Positions 26,334 to 37,760 of a DNA stretch of 64,000 nucleotides are shown in pieces. The DNA is taken from positions 1,082,340-1,146,339 of the forward strand of contig NC_060905.1 of the NCBI RefSeq assembly GCF_014805685.1. The letters run 5' to 3'. The number at the start of each line of letters is the position of its first letter. Within the stretch, counting starts at the first letter, position 1. This DNA comes from Silurus meridionalis. Lineage: Eukaryota; Chordata; Actinopteri; Siluriformes; Siluridae. The notes below the pieces were generated by a model, which was not told where the DNA came from, did not search any database, and saw only the letters and a program-made list of their open reading frames with translations. The position numbers were made by a program, and so were the translations under genes.

Positions 26334-26864
26334 GTTGTATGGTTGTGGTGTCTCAGATGAAGGTTGTGCTGCTCTGACTTCAGCTCTGAGATCAAACCCC
26401 TCCAACCTGAGAGAACTGAATCTGTCTAAGAATAACCTCAGAGACTTAGGAGTGAAGTTTCTCTCTGCTGTACTGGAGAATCCTCACTGTAAACTGGAGA
26501 TACTGAGGTAAGATCATCTCTCTGAGCATCACATGACCTCAGTAAGAACCATTCACAAATAGTGAGACTGTAGCAAAGGTTCATATAATCCCCAAAAAAA
26601 CGATTCTGTACTTAAGTGTTTGATCAGGAAAAGACTTCTGATCTCTGTATTCTGATCTGAGAGTTAAGAGTGTATCAATGTCTCTCTGCACAGATTGTGT
26701 GACTGTGGTTTCTCAGATGAAGATTGTGCTGCTCTGACTTCAGCTCTGAAATCAAACCCCTCACACCTGAGAGAAATGGATCTGTCCTGGAATAATTTTA
26801 GAGAATTAGGAGTGAAGTGTGTCTCTTCTGTACTGGATAATCCTCACTGTAAAATTAAACTAAG
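26334..26864 (+). pseudogene. Gene B third and fourth LRR exons
   Basis: Exon 26334-26507 is a standard 174-base LRR exon. Exon 26694-26864 has 171 bases: its end reads HCKIKLR instead of HCKLEILR, an in-frame loss of one codon. Acceptors are CTGCACAG in both. No further LRR exon is found before the terminal exon at 29322. Confidence 0.75.
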
Positions 26865-27678
26865 GTAAGATCATCTCAACACAAAACCTGCTCCTCAGAA
26901 AGACATTTTCTAATAGTGAGACTGAAGCAGAGGGTTTAGTTTTAGCATCAAAGTTCCTGTGGATGAAAACCATTTCACTGTATCACTGATTAATCTGATC
27001 ATTTGTTGCATAATTAAATGCTTAAATATACATTATATGGACAAAAGCTTATGGACACCTGACCATTAATAAACTTGAAACATCGTGTCTAAATTTCAAA
27101 ACACTTTTTTTTACCATGATTCTGCATCAGGACAATTCCTAAAATTCCTACTGTAGCATTACTTAATTAAAGACTCTTTAATGTTCTAAATGTAAAATCT
27201 GTCTAAATTCAACACATCACATTAACCCTTTTAAAACAAGGGTACATTCAACTACATCGTCATCATGTGGCTCTTACATGAATAATGATTGATATGTTAT
27301 GTTTAATGAAGATTAAATCTCTGTCTCCTGAACTGAGCAAGTGAATGTTTGATGTTTAATGTTAATGTTCAACCTGCCAGTTTAAATATAAAATGTATTA
27401 TTTAATTGGGCTTTTTTTTAGTTATGTAAAACGTACATATTTAGACCTATTATCATTATTTAAGTTAAAAATGTATTTTGAAGATTTGTAAAAGTATCAT
27501 GGTTCTATTCCCATTTAGAGTTATTGATTATAAACAGGTTCAAATTCAATTCCAAGTCATTGGGTATTTTTCTACATGATTGAACTTAGTATTCAAACTG
27601 AGGCTCATATTTAATGTTAATGATTAACCTGCCAGCTTCAATATAAACATTATTTCAATTTAATTCAAGTTTTTAATT

Positions 27679-29165
27679 TACAACCAGAATTCTGTAAATG
27701 TTGGGACGTTTTTTAAAATTTGAATTAAATGAAAACTAAAAGACTTTCAAATCACATGAGCCAATATTTTATTTGCAATAGAACATAGAGGCCATAACAA
27801 ATGTTTAAACTGAGAATCTTTAATGCACAAAATGAGCTTATTTCAAATTTGATGCCTGCTACAGGTTTTAAAAAAGTTAAAGGCTGAAAAAGCCAGAGTT
27901 TTTGAAAATATTTAGCTAGAAGAACATCTAGCAACTAATCAAGTTAATTGACATAAGATCTGTAACATGATTAGCTATAAAAAGGGTGGTCTTAGAGAGG
28001 CAGAGTCTCTCCAAGCTGTGAACGAGTGCATAAAAAGATTGTGGACTACTTTTTAAAAACAACGTTCCTTAATGTCAAATTGCAAAGGCTTTGCAAATCT
28101 GATCATCTAAATTACATAACATCATCCAAAGATTAAGAGAGACTGGAGAAATCTCGGTGCATAAGGGACGAGGCCGAAGACCTTTGTTGGATGCCTGTGG
28201 TCTTCGGGCCCTCAGACGACACTGCAACATTTATCGGCATGATTATGTCATTGAGATTACTAAATGGGCCCAGAAACAATTCCATAAACCACTGTCGGTA
28301 AACACAATCCACAGTGCCATCTTAGATGCCAACTAAAGCTCTCTCATGCAAAAAAGGAAGCCATATGTGAACACTGTCCAGAAGCATCGTCGTGTCCTGG
28401 GGGCCCGAGGCTCATTTAGAATGGTCTGTTTCAAAGTGGAAAAGTGTTCTAATGTCAGACGAGTCCAAATTTGACATTCTTTTTGGAAATCATGGATGCC
28501 GTGTCCTTCAGGCTAAAGAGGAGGGGGACCTTTCACCTTGTTATCAGCATTCGGTTCAAAAGCCAGCATCTCTGATAGTATGGGGGTGCATAAGTGCATA
28601 CGGTATGAGCAGCTTGTTTTGAAAGGCACTATGAATGCTGAAAGGTATATAAAGGTTTTAGAACAACATATGCGCCCCTCCAGATGAGGTCTATTTCAGG
28701 GAAATCCCTGTGTATTTCAGCAGAAACCACAAACTGCAGCTATTACAACAGAATGGCTTTGAAGTAGAAGAGCCTGGGTGCTGAATTGCCCTGCATTTCA
28801 GATCTTTCGCCTATAGAGAACATTTTTCTAAAAATTAAATGAAAAATACGGCAAAGACGACCACAAACTCTTCAGCAGCTGGAAACCAATTTTAGGCAAG
28901 AATAGGATTAAAACTCCAGAAACTCATTGCCTTAATGTCCAGACTTCTCCCAACTGTTTTGAAAAGAAGAGGAGATGCTGGTAAACATGCCCCTATGCCA
29001 AATGTTTTGAGACCTGTGGCAGGCATCAAAAAATTTGAGCTCATTTTGTGCATAAAAGTGTACAATTTCTCAGATTAAACATTTGTTATGTTCTCTATGT
29101 TCTATTGTGAATAAAATATTGGCTAATGTGATTTGAAAGTCTTTTGGTTTTCATTTTATTAAAAA
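27679..29165 (+). mobile_element. Tc1-like transposon, degenerate, in gene B's last intron
   Basis: Starts at TA then CAACCAGAATTCTGTAAATG. Frame-broken Tc1 transposase follows: [20 protein letters not shown] near 28170, the first catalytic D in MSDESKF near 28455, and SPIENIF near 28810. The right inverted repeat has decayed. Confidence 0.75.
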
Positions 29166-29328
29166 AGAAGGAAACATCCTATGTATCCTATACATGATAT
29201 TCTACCAGGAGAACAATATAAACACTGGAAAGTGAGATATATCATGAGCACTGGATTGTGTGATTATAAGTAACGTCCTTTCTATTGTACTGTCTAATAA
29301 TTATTATTTATATTTTTTCAGGACGTAA

Positions 29329-31380
29329 AGAATTTTCATCTGATGCAGATTCCAATTAAGAGATTTTAATTAAATGTGCTCCATCATAGAGGTGTTTCCT
29401 GGACATGCATTTTGAAGAACATGTTGGTGATTTTGCAGAGACGTGTTCCTGTGCTTGCTTGGTGTGATTCTTCATTTGTTTTTAAGAGTGCGGTGCTGCA
29501 GCACTAATATAATGATTAAACACTTGCCGAAAATGGAATTGTTATTATTATTAACAAACATTTCTGCAGTGAGGAGCCAAACCTTATAGCAAGACTCCAG
29601 TTCTAGTTAAGGTTCAAGATGAATTCTATAATTTCTATGTAGAGTGTAATACTAGAGTGCATCCACTAGGAGCAGCATTTATTATTGTAAGTGACATGAA
29701 ATATTGTAATGCTACGATTTGAGAGCAGTATAAATAATAATTTATGTTTCTATATTGTCCAAGTAATTTCACAATTTAAAGCACTGCTGTCTTGGGTATA
29801 AACTATTTTGACAGTTAATGTTATAAATGTATGATAGGGTAATTAAAATTAGAATATAACATGGGACATAAAGCATTCCTGCTACATTTACATTTACAGC
29901 ATTTAGCAGATGCCTTTATCCAGAGCTCCTGCCCCATCAACATTCCTGAGTGATTGTTTGAGTGATGGAGGATTAATTTCTATAGGGCTGCTTGATAATA
30001 CTTTTATTTATAAACCATGTTACTCTTAATACAATCAGATTTCACCAAATGACCAAAAGTGACACTGTTTTGGAGAAATGTCTATCAGGAATTGAGGGGG
30101 AAAAAACCTGGACCACAGACAACTTCATACACATTTTACTGAAAATCACACTAAACCTCACACACCTTTTGTAAAACACGTCACGTTACCCCACATCTTC
30201 ACAAATTTCATGAAAACTGAATGAAAGAGCGCTGACCTCATCAAGATAAATGCTATTAATGCTATGATTTCAATCTGAGAAGAATGTAAATGATAAAAGA
30301 AGCAGTGTTGTCTGGGGTCCTGTGCTGGAGGTCGAGTAACTGAACACTGATGGAAAATCTTCTGTATTGGATACATGAGAAGAAAAGTTGTGACCTGGTT
30401 ACCAGGTGATCTGTGTACCAGGAAATGTTCTTACTATGATTATTGTAGTTCCACAATGAGAATTGTGTGCAGTGTTGTGTAACATGAATAAACCTGAACT
30501 GTAGATGAATGTGTAGAAGGTGTGTTTTTTACTGCTTATTTTTTCACTGTGCAACTGTTAAAAGACATAGAATCATTTACTATAAAACATCAGTAGAATG
30601 TGTGTTTGGATTTATAATCACAAACATGTAATCTAATAAACACAATGTTGTTTATGTGTGTGTCACGTGTGAAACTGCTAAACCTGTTCTACTTGTCTGA
30701 AAGTGAAAGAGTTTCTCCAGCTTCATCTGGACAAACACAAAGATCCAGAAACACTGAGATTAACGCAGACGCAACAAGGATTGTTGACTAAAGGTAAAGA
30801 ATTTTCTATATTTTGTAGATCAGATGTGGAAAATTATTTTATATTTTATAAAACCATGTGTAAAAACAGCAGTAGGAAAACTGCACTATGTGAACTGAGT
30901 TTATTTACTCTTCTGTGGTTAAGTTGTAAGGAAATATGTCTTTTTCTAATGCCTGGACTTTTAGGATGGGAATTAAAACGTCGAATTTTTATTAAAAAAT
31001 TATTCCTTAATCCATATTGACCTTCAGCTCTTTTACTGAGAGCAAATGCGTTTTTTATGGATTTTATTAGATTTGTGCTCAATTTAAACTTTTAATGAAA
31101 TATTACATGGATTTAAGTAAAAATTTTATATCAATGGTCAAATTCTTCCTAAGATTCAGACACAAAATCACACAGGAATAGATTCTGTCCTCTGAACATA
31201 TGGCCATTAAAACTATTCCTCTGTCTAATCCCTGTGAAATGAGGTTTATCATGACAATTACACCATCAAAGATACAAGTTCTTTAAAAATATATTTTATA
31301 ATAATACTTTTGTATTACACTGATTTTCCTGTCAATCAAATTCTAAAACGTGAGCAAACGCTTTACTGCATTAACAAACA
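29329..31380 (+). other. Gene B 3' flank and intergenic DNA
   Basis: The 3' UTR-like block (29329-29480) matches the A and C tails. A SINE-tail remnant (CATTTACATTTACAGCATTT) at about 29885-29930 interrupts sequence shared with gene A's flank. 30690-30795 holds an open stretch ending in a donor-like GTAAAG, discussed as a weak candidate exon. The remainder is unassigned. Confidence 0.5.
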
Positions 31381-31384
31381 CAGA

Positions 31385-34300
31385 CATGCAAATTACATTT
31401 ACCTCAGACTGCGTTTACCTCAGACTGCATTTACCTCAGACTGAAATTCACCTGAGAACCAAATTCACCAAACTGAAACTTACCTCCGACTGCATTTACC
31501 TCAGAAAGCATTTACTTCAGACTGCATTTACCTCAGACTGAAACTCACCCCAGACTGCATTTACTTCAGACTGTATTTACTTCAGACTGAAACTCACCCC
31601 AGACTGCATTTACCTCAGACTGCATTTACCTCAGACTGCATATACTTCAGACTGCATTTACCTCAGACTGCATTTACCTCAGACTGAAATTCACCTCAGA
31701 CTGCATTTACACCAGACTGAAATTCACTTTAGACTGCATTTACCATAGACTGCATTTACCTCAGACTGCATTTACTTCAGACTGAAACTCACCTCAGACT
31801 GCATTTACCTTAGACTAAAATTTACCTCAGACTGAAACTCACCTCAGACTGCATTTACCTTAGACTAAAATTTACCTCAGACTGAAACTCACCTCAGACT
31901 GCATTTACCTTAGACTAAAATTTACCTCAGACTGAAACTCACCTCAGACTGCATTTACCTTAGACTAAAATTGACCTCAGACTGAAACTCACCTCAGACT
32001 GCATTTACCTTAGACTGCATTTACTTCAGACTGCATTTACCTTAGACTGCATTTACTTCAGACTGCATTTACCTCAGACTGAAACTCACCTCAGACTAAA
32101 ACTCACCTCAGACTGCATTTACCTCAGACTGCATTTAGTTCAGACTACATTTACCCCAGAGTGCATTTACCTCAGACTAAAACTCACCTCAGACTGCATT
32201 TACTTCAGACTGAAATTTACCTCAGACTGCATTTACCTCAGACTGCATTTACTTCAGACTGAAATTTACCTCAGACTGCATTTACCTCAGACTGAAACTC
32301 ACCTCAGACTGCATTTACCTCAGGCTGAAATTTACCTCAGACTGAAACTTACCGCCGACTGAAGTTTAATTTAAACTAAAACTCACCTCAGACTGCATTT
32401 ACCTCAGAAAGCATTTACTTCAGACTGCATTTACCTCAGAAAGCATTCACCTCAGACTGCATTTACCTTAGACTAAAATTTACCTCAGACTGAAACTCAC
32501 CTCAGACTGCATTTACCTTAGACTAAAATTTACCTCAGACTGAAACTCACCTCAGACTGCATTTACCTTAGACTAAAATTTACCTCAGACTGAAACTCAC
32601 CTCAGACTGCATTTACCTTAGACTAAAATTGACCTCAGACTGAAACTCACCTCAGACTGCATTTACCTTAGACTGCATTTACTTCAGACTGCATTTACCT
32701 TAGACTGCATTTACTTCAGACTGCATTTACCTCAGACTGAAACTCACCTCAGACTAAAACTCACCTCAGACTGCATTTACCTCAGACTGCATTTAGTTCA
32801 GACTACATTTACCCCAGAGTGCATTTACCTCAGACTAAAACTCACCTCAGACTGCATTTACTTCAGACTGAAATTTACCTCAGACTGCATTTACCTCAGA
32901 CTGCATTTACTTCAGACTGAAATTTACCTCAGACTGCATTTACCTCAGACTGAAACTCACCTCAGACTGCATTTACCTCAGGCTGAAATTTACCTCAGAC
33001 TGAAACTTACCGCCGACTGAAGTTTAATTTAAACTAAAACTCACCTCAGACTGCATTTACCTCAGAAAGCATTTACTTCAGACTGCATTTACCTCAGAAA
33101 GCATTTACTTCAGACTGCATTTACCCCAGACTGAAATTTACCTCAGACTGAAACTCACCTCATACTGCATTTACCTCAGACTGAATTTACTTTAGACTGC
33201 ATTTACCTTAGACTGAAATTTACCTCAGACTGAAACTCACCTCAGGCTGCATTTACCTCAAACTGCATTTACCTCAGACTGAAACTCACCTCAGACTGCA
33301 TTTACCTCAGACTGCATTTACTTCAGACTGCATTTACCTCAGAGTGCATTTACCTCAGACTAAAACTCACCTCAGACTGCATTTACCTCAGACTGCATTT
33401 ACTTCAGACTGAAATTTACCTCAGACTGAAACTCACCTCAGGCTGCATTTACCTCAAACTGCATTTACTTCAGACTGCATTTACTTCAGACTGAAACTCA
33501 CCTCAGACTAAAACTCACCTCAGACTGCATTTACCTCAGACTGCATTTACTTCAGACTGAAATTTACCTCAGACTGAAACTCACCTCAGACTGCATTTAC
33601 TTCAGACTGCATTTACCTCAGACTGCATTTACTTCAGACTGAAACTCACCTCAGACTGCATTTACCTTAGACTAAAATTTACCTCAGACTGAAACTCACC
33701 TCAGACTGCATTTACCTTAGACTGCATTTACTTCAGACTGCATTTACCTTAGACTGCATTTACTTCAGACTGCATTTACTTCAGACTGCTTTTACCTCAG
33801 ACTGCATTTACTTCAGACTGAAACTCACCTCAGACTGCATTTACCTCAGACTGCATTTACTTCAGACTGAAATTTACCTCAGACTGAAACTCACCTCAGA
33901 CTGCATTTACTTCAGACTGCATTTACCTCAGACTGAAACTCACCTCAGGCTGCATTTACCTCAAACTGCATTTACTTCAGACTGCATTTACTTCAGACTG
34001 AAACTCACCTCAGACTAAAACTCACCTCAGACTGCATTTACCTCAGACTGCATTTACTTCAGACTGAAATTTACCTCAGACTGAAACTCACCTCAGACTG
34101 CATTTACTTCAGACTGCATTTACCTCAGACTGCATTTACTTCAGACTGAAACTCACCTCAGACTGCATTTACCTTAGACTAAAATTTACCTCAGACTGAA
34201 ACTCACCTCAGACTGCATTTACCTTAGACTAAAATTTACCTCAGACTGAAACTCACCTCAGACTGCATTTACCTTAGACTGCATTTACTTCAGACTGCAT

Positions 34301-35970
34301 TTACCTTAGACTGCATTTACTTCAGACTGCATTTACTTCAGACTGCATTTACCTCAGACTGCATTTACTTCAGACTGAAACTCACCTCAGACTGCATTTA
34401 CTTTAGACTAAAATTTACCTCAGACTGAAACTCACCTCAGACTGCATTTACCTTAGACTAAAATTGACCTCAGACTGAAACTCACCTTAGACTGCATTTA
34501 CCTTAGACTGCATTTACTTCAGACTGCATTTACCTTAGACTGCATTTACTTCAGACTGCATTTACCTCAGACTGAAACTCACCTCAGACTAAAACTCACC
34601 TCAGACTGCATTTACCTCAGACTGCATTTAGTTCAGACTACATTTACCCCAGAGTGCATTTACCTCAGACTAAAACTCACCTCAGACTGCATTTACCTCA
34701 GACTGCATTTACTTCAGACTGAAATTTACCTCAGACTGCATTTACCTCAGACTGCATTTACTTCAGACTGAAATTTACCTCGGACTGCATTTACCTCAGA
34801 CTGAAACTCACCTCAGACTGCATTTACCTCAGGCTGAAATTTACCTCAGACTGAAACTTACCGCCGACTGAAGTTTAATTTAAACTAAAACTCACCTCAG
34901 ACTGCATTTACCTCAGAAAGCATTTACTTCAGACTGCATTTACCTCAGAAAGCATTTACTTCAGACTGCATTTACCCCAGACTGAAATTTACCTCAGACT
35001 GAAACTCACCTCATACTGCATTTACCTCAGACTGAATTTACTTTAGACTGCATTTACCTTAGACTGAAATTTACCTCAGACTGAAACTCACCTCAGGCTG
35101 CATTTACCTCAAACTGCATTTACCTCAGACTGAAACTCACCTCAGACTGCATTTACCTCAGAGTGCATTTACCTCAGACTAAAACTCACCTCAGACTGCA
35201 TTTACCTCAGACTGCATTTACTTCAGACTGAAATTTACCTCAGACTGAAACTCACCTCAGACTGCATTTACTTCAGACTGCATTTACCTCAGACTGAAAC
35301 TCACCTCAGGCTGCATTTACCTCAAACTGCATTTACTTCAGACTGCATTTACTTCAGACTGAAACTCACCTCAGACTAAAACTCACCTCAGACTGCATTT
35401 ACTTCAGACTGAAACTCACCTCAGACTAAAACTCACCTCAGACTGCATTTACCTCAGACTGCATTTACTTCAGACTGCATTTACCTCAGACTGCATTTAC
35501 TTTAGACTGCATTTACCTCAGACTGCATTTACCTTAGACTAAAATTTACTTCAGACTGAAACTCACCTCAGACTGCATTTACCTTAGACTAAAATTTACC
35601 TCAGACTGAAACTCACCTCAGACTGCATTTACCTTAGACTGCATTTACTTCAGACTGCATTTACCTCAGACTGAAACTCACCTCAGACTAAAACTCACCT
35701 CAGACTGCATTTAGTTCAGACTACATTTACCCCAGAGTGCATTTACCTCAGACTGAAACTCACCTCAGACTGCATTTACTTCAGACTGCATTTACTTCAG
35801 ACTGCATTTACCTAAGACTGCATTTACCTCAGACTGAATTTTAATTCAGACTGAAACTCACCTCAGATTGCATTTACTTCAGACTGAAATTTACCTCAGA
35901 TTGAAACCCACCTCACACTGAAATTTACCTCCGACTAAAATTTAATTCAGACTGTAATTTACCTCAGAGT
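31385..35970. repeat. Higher-order minisatellite upstream of NLR C (about 4.6 kb)
   Basis: Alternating 16-base (CAGACTGCATTTACCT) and 17-base units (CAGACTGAAACTCACCT, CAGACTGAAATTTACCT, CAGACTAAAACTCACCT). There are three levels of order: blocks of about 50 bases repeated near 31800-31990; a 658-base copy (marker ACCGCCGACTG at 32351 and 33009); and a 1851-base copy (same marker at 33009 and 34860; marker CATACTG at 33161 and 35012). The array ends close to a consensus donor at 35993/35994. Confidence 0.95.
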
Positions 35971-35993
35971 GTTGAGAATCAGCATCTCCTGAG

Positions 35994-36946
35994 GTAAGTT
36001 AACGTTTAATATAACGGGTTTTATAGGATTGGTGTCGTGTTCAGTTTGTTGCCTTTGAGAAATATATTTTATATGAAAAAAATCAAGTCCTAGCTACCAA
36101 CGCTCTGTAGAGACTCCAACGATGTCTGCTTTTATTTCTTTTTAGATTTATTTTACGTCAGAATGGCTTGAGAGTTAATGAGGTAATACACTGAGAGTTT
36201 CTATATTAAATAACTTACATGTTTATTAATATACATTAACATTTAAACAATCCTTTGAACAATTTAACAAATGTGAAATATGAAATAATATTTGGAGTAT
36301 TTCTTTCTGCAACCACTTTTTTGTATATTACACAATATACAGTATCAATGTATCCTGCTAACAGTATTGCGCATTCGCCTCAGTTTATTAATTTGCAGTA
36401 ACTATTTGGATTTGGGATTTTTATAAAAAAAGAAAGTGTGATGTAAAATTTTGAAGATTACTCCATTAAGATTGTCTTGAAATTAGCTTCAGGATGTTGG
36501 GTGTGAATGCTGTGGGGTGGGTGGAATACACTTCTGCTAATCAGTAAAACATGACATGAGAATCTTTTTAAATAAGCTGTAAATAAATAGAAGTTTACAG
36601 TATCTGTGTTTCCTGATATTTAATCACAAGATACCTGAAAGTGATGTTTTTCCTGTGTATTAACGGTTAAATGACTGTGACAATACTGATATACCAGAGC
36701 AGTGCTAAAGATATTAAACATCCAATAGTGTAATATACAAGTAAACTAGTCATGTCTTGCTATGTTCATTAATTATTTGATTCATTAATTATTAATGTAT
36801 AAGTCTGTAATGTTGCTTTACTGAACATTATTACATTACCTTCTCATTAGATACATGTAAATCTGGTGAAATTATTGATTGATTTCTTTACTCTTTCTTT
36901 CATTTATGTTTGTATATGTTTCTATATGGACTTTAATCCATTACAG
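35994..36946 (+). other. Gene C upstream flank
   Basis: No coding exon. It is homologous in blocks to the gene B flank at 17276-18372. It may be the first intron if the donor at 35994 is used. Confidence 0.5.
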
Positions 36947-37072
36947 AAGAAGAGATCAGACCTGGTCATTCACAGCTGTCTGTCCATGACCAATAACGTT
37001 TCTTGACTAATTGTGAAAGATGGATCTCTCTGGTCCTGACCAACCTGATGGAGCTTCACAGTTCAAAGAAAA
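36947..37072 (+). other. Gene C first visible exon (5' UTR plus start codon)
   Basis: The acceptor TCCATTACAG ends at 36946 and the donor GTAAGT begins at 37073. The first 73 bases match the gene B exon at 18373. Stops TGA and TAA precede the ATG at 37020, which opens [17 protein letters not shown]. This is consistent with a 5' UTR spliced from an exon further upstream, whose donor may be at 35993. Confidence 0.6.
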
Positions 37073-37698
37073 GTAAGTTACTGTTACTGTGTCTTACACA
37101 AAAACATTTAATGATGAGATAAGGACAGTTATTACATCATACAGTGAATGTCCAGTCTAATCATGGAGAACATTTTCAGACTATACTGACTATCTGTATA
37201 TGTTAATGAGAATCTAAATCCTAAATAGATTATTAGTAGTAAAATGTGTGTTGTTGAATAGTGAAACTCAGGGAAAGAAATCAGGCTGTGCAGGACCCAG
37301 CAGTACCTCCATGAAGAGTGATATAGATCCTCCACCAGGATTAAAAGATAAAGACCTCTCATCTACACACAGGTAAGAACTCTTTATAATTCATTGTTTC
37401 TGATTATTATTAATAGGAATAATTATCCTGCATCATCAAAGCCTCTTAGTAAAATTAACAACTTCATTTAACTGTTTAATGATATCTGTGTGGAAACCTA
37501 TTGTCGGATTAAAATACAAATCAGAGCCACTTCTAAATGACACTGAATATTTCAGTCCTGCTTAGTGTTAATACCAATAGTACTTTTTGGCTTTATTCAA
37601 TTCTAAATATTGTTCAGCATTGCAAAAGCACATTTCATCAATCTTAATTATTTCTTTTAACTATAATATTGCTTGTGGTTTATGTGTGTATTTTATGT

Positions 37699-37760
<62 letters not shown>

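Larger units (their letters stand above)
18373..29328 (+). pseudogene. NLR gene B, decayed FISNA-NACHT-LRR copy
   Basis: Same plan as gene C. Exons: 18373-18497 (likely ATG at 18436), N-terminal repeat exons 18736-18855 and 19026-19144, FISNA-NACHT exon 20497-22292, LRR exons 22474-22647, 25185-25358, 26334-26507 and 26694-26864, terminal exon from 29322 with stop 29326-29328. Four breaks are visible: exon 19026-19144 is 119 bases against 120 in its paralogues (one T lost near CCAATGTTAAAG); an in-frame TAA at 20978-20980 lies between Walker A and Walker B; two extra T near 22163 shift the frame at the end of the NACHT exon (1796 bases against 1794 in C); a TGA at 25240-25242 replaces an Arg codon in an LRR exon. 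The terminal GDSG-type LRR exon is also missing. A truncated N-terminal product ending before Walker B remains possible if the 119-base exon is skipped. Confidence 0.85.

Noticed and set aside
31350..31541. Open frame at the edge of the big minisatellite
   Set aside because: Repeat translation only; units of 16 and 17 bases mix and destroy any lasting frame.
31385..35970. CRISPR-like array of short direct repeats
   Set aside because: There are no unique spacers, the units are head-to-tail, and the context is a vertebrate nuclear genome.
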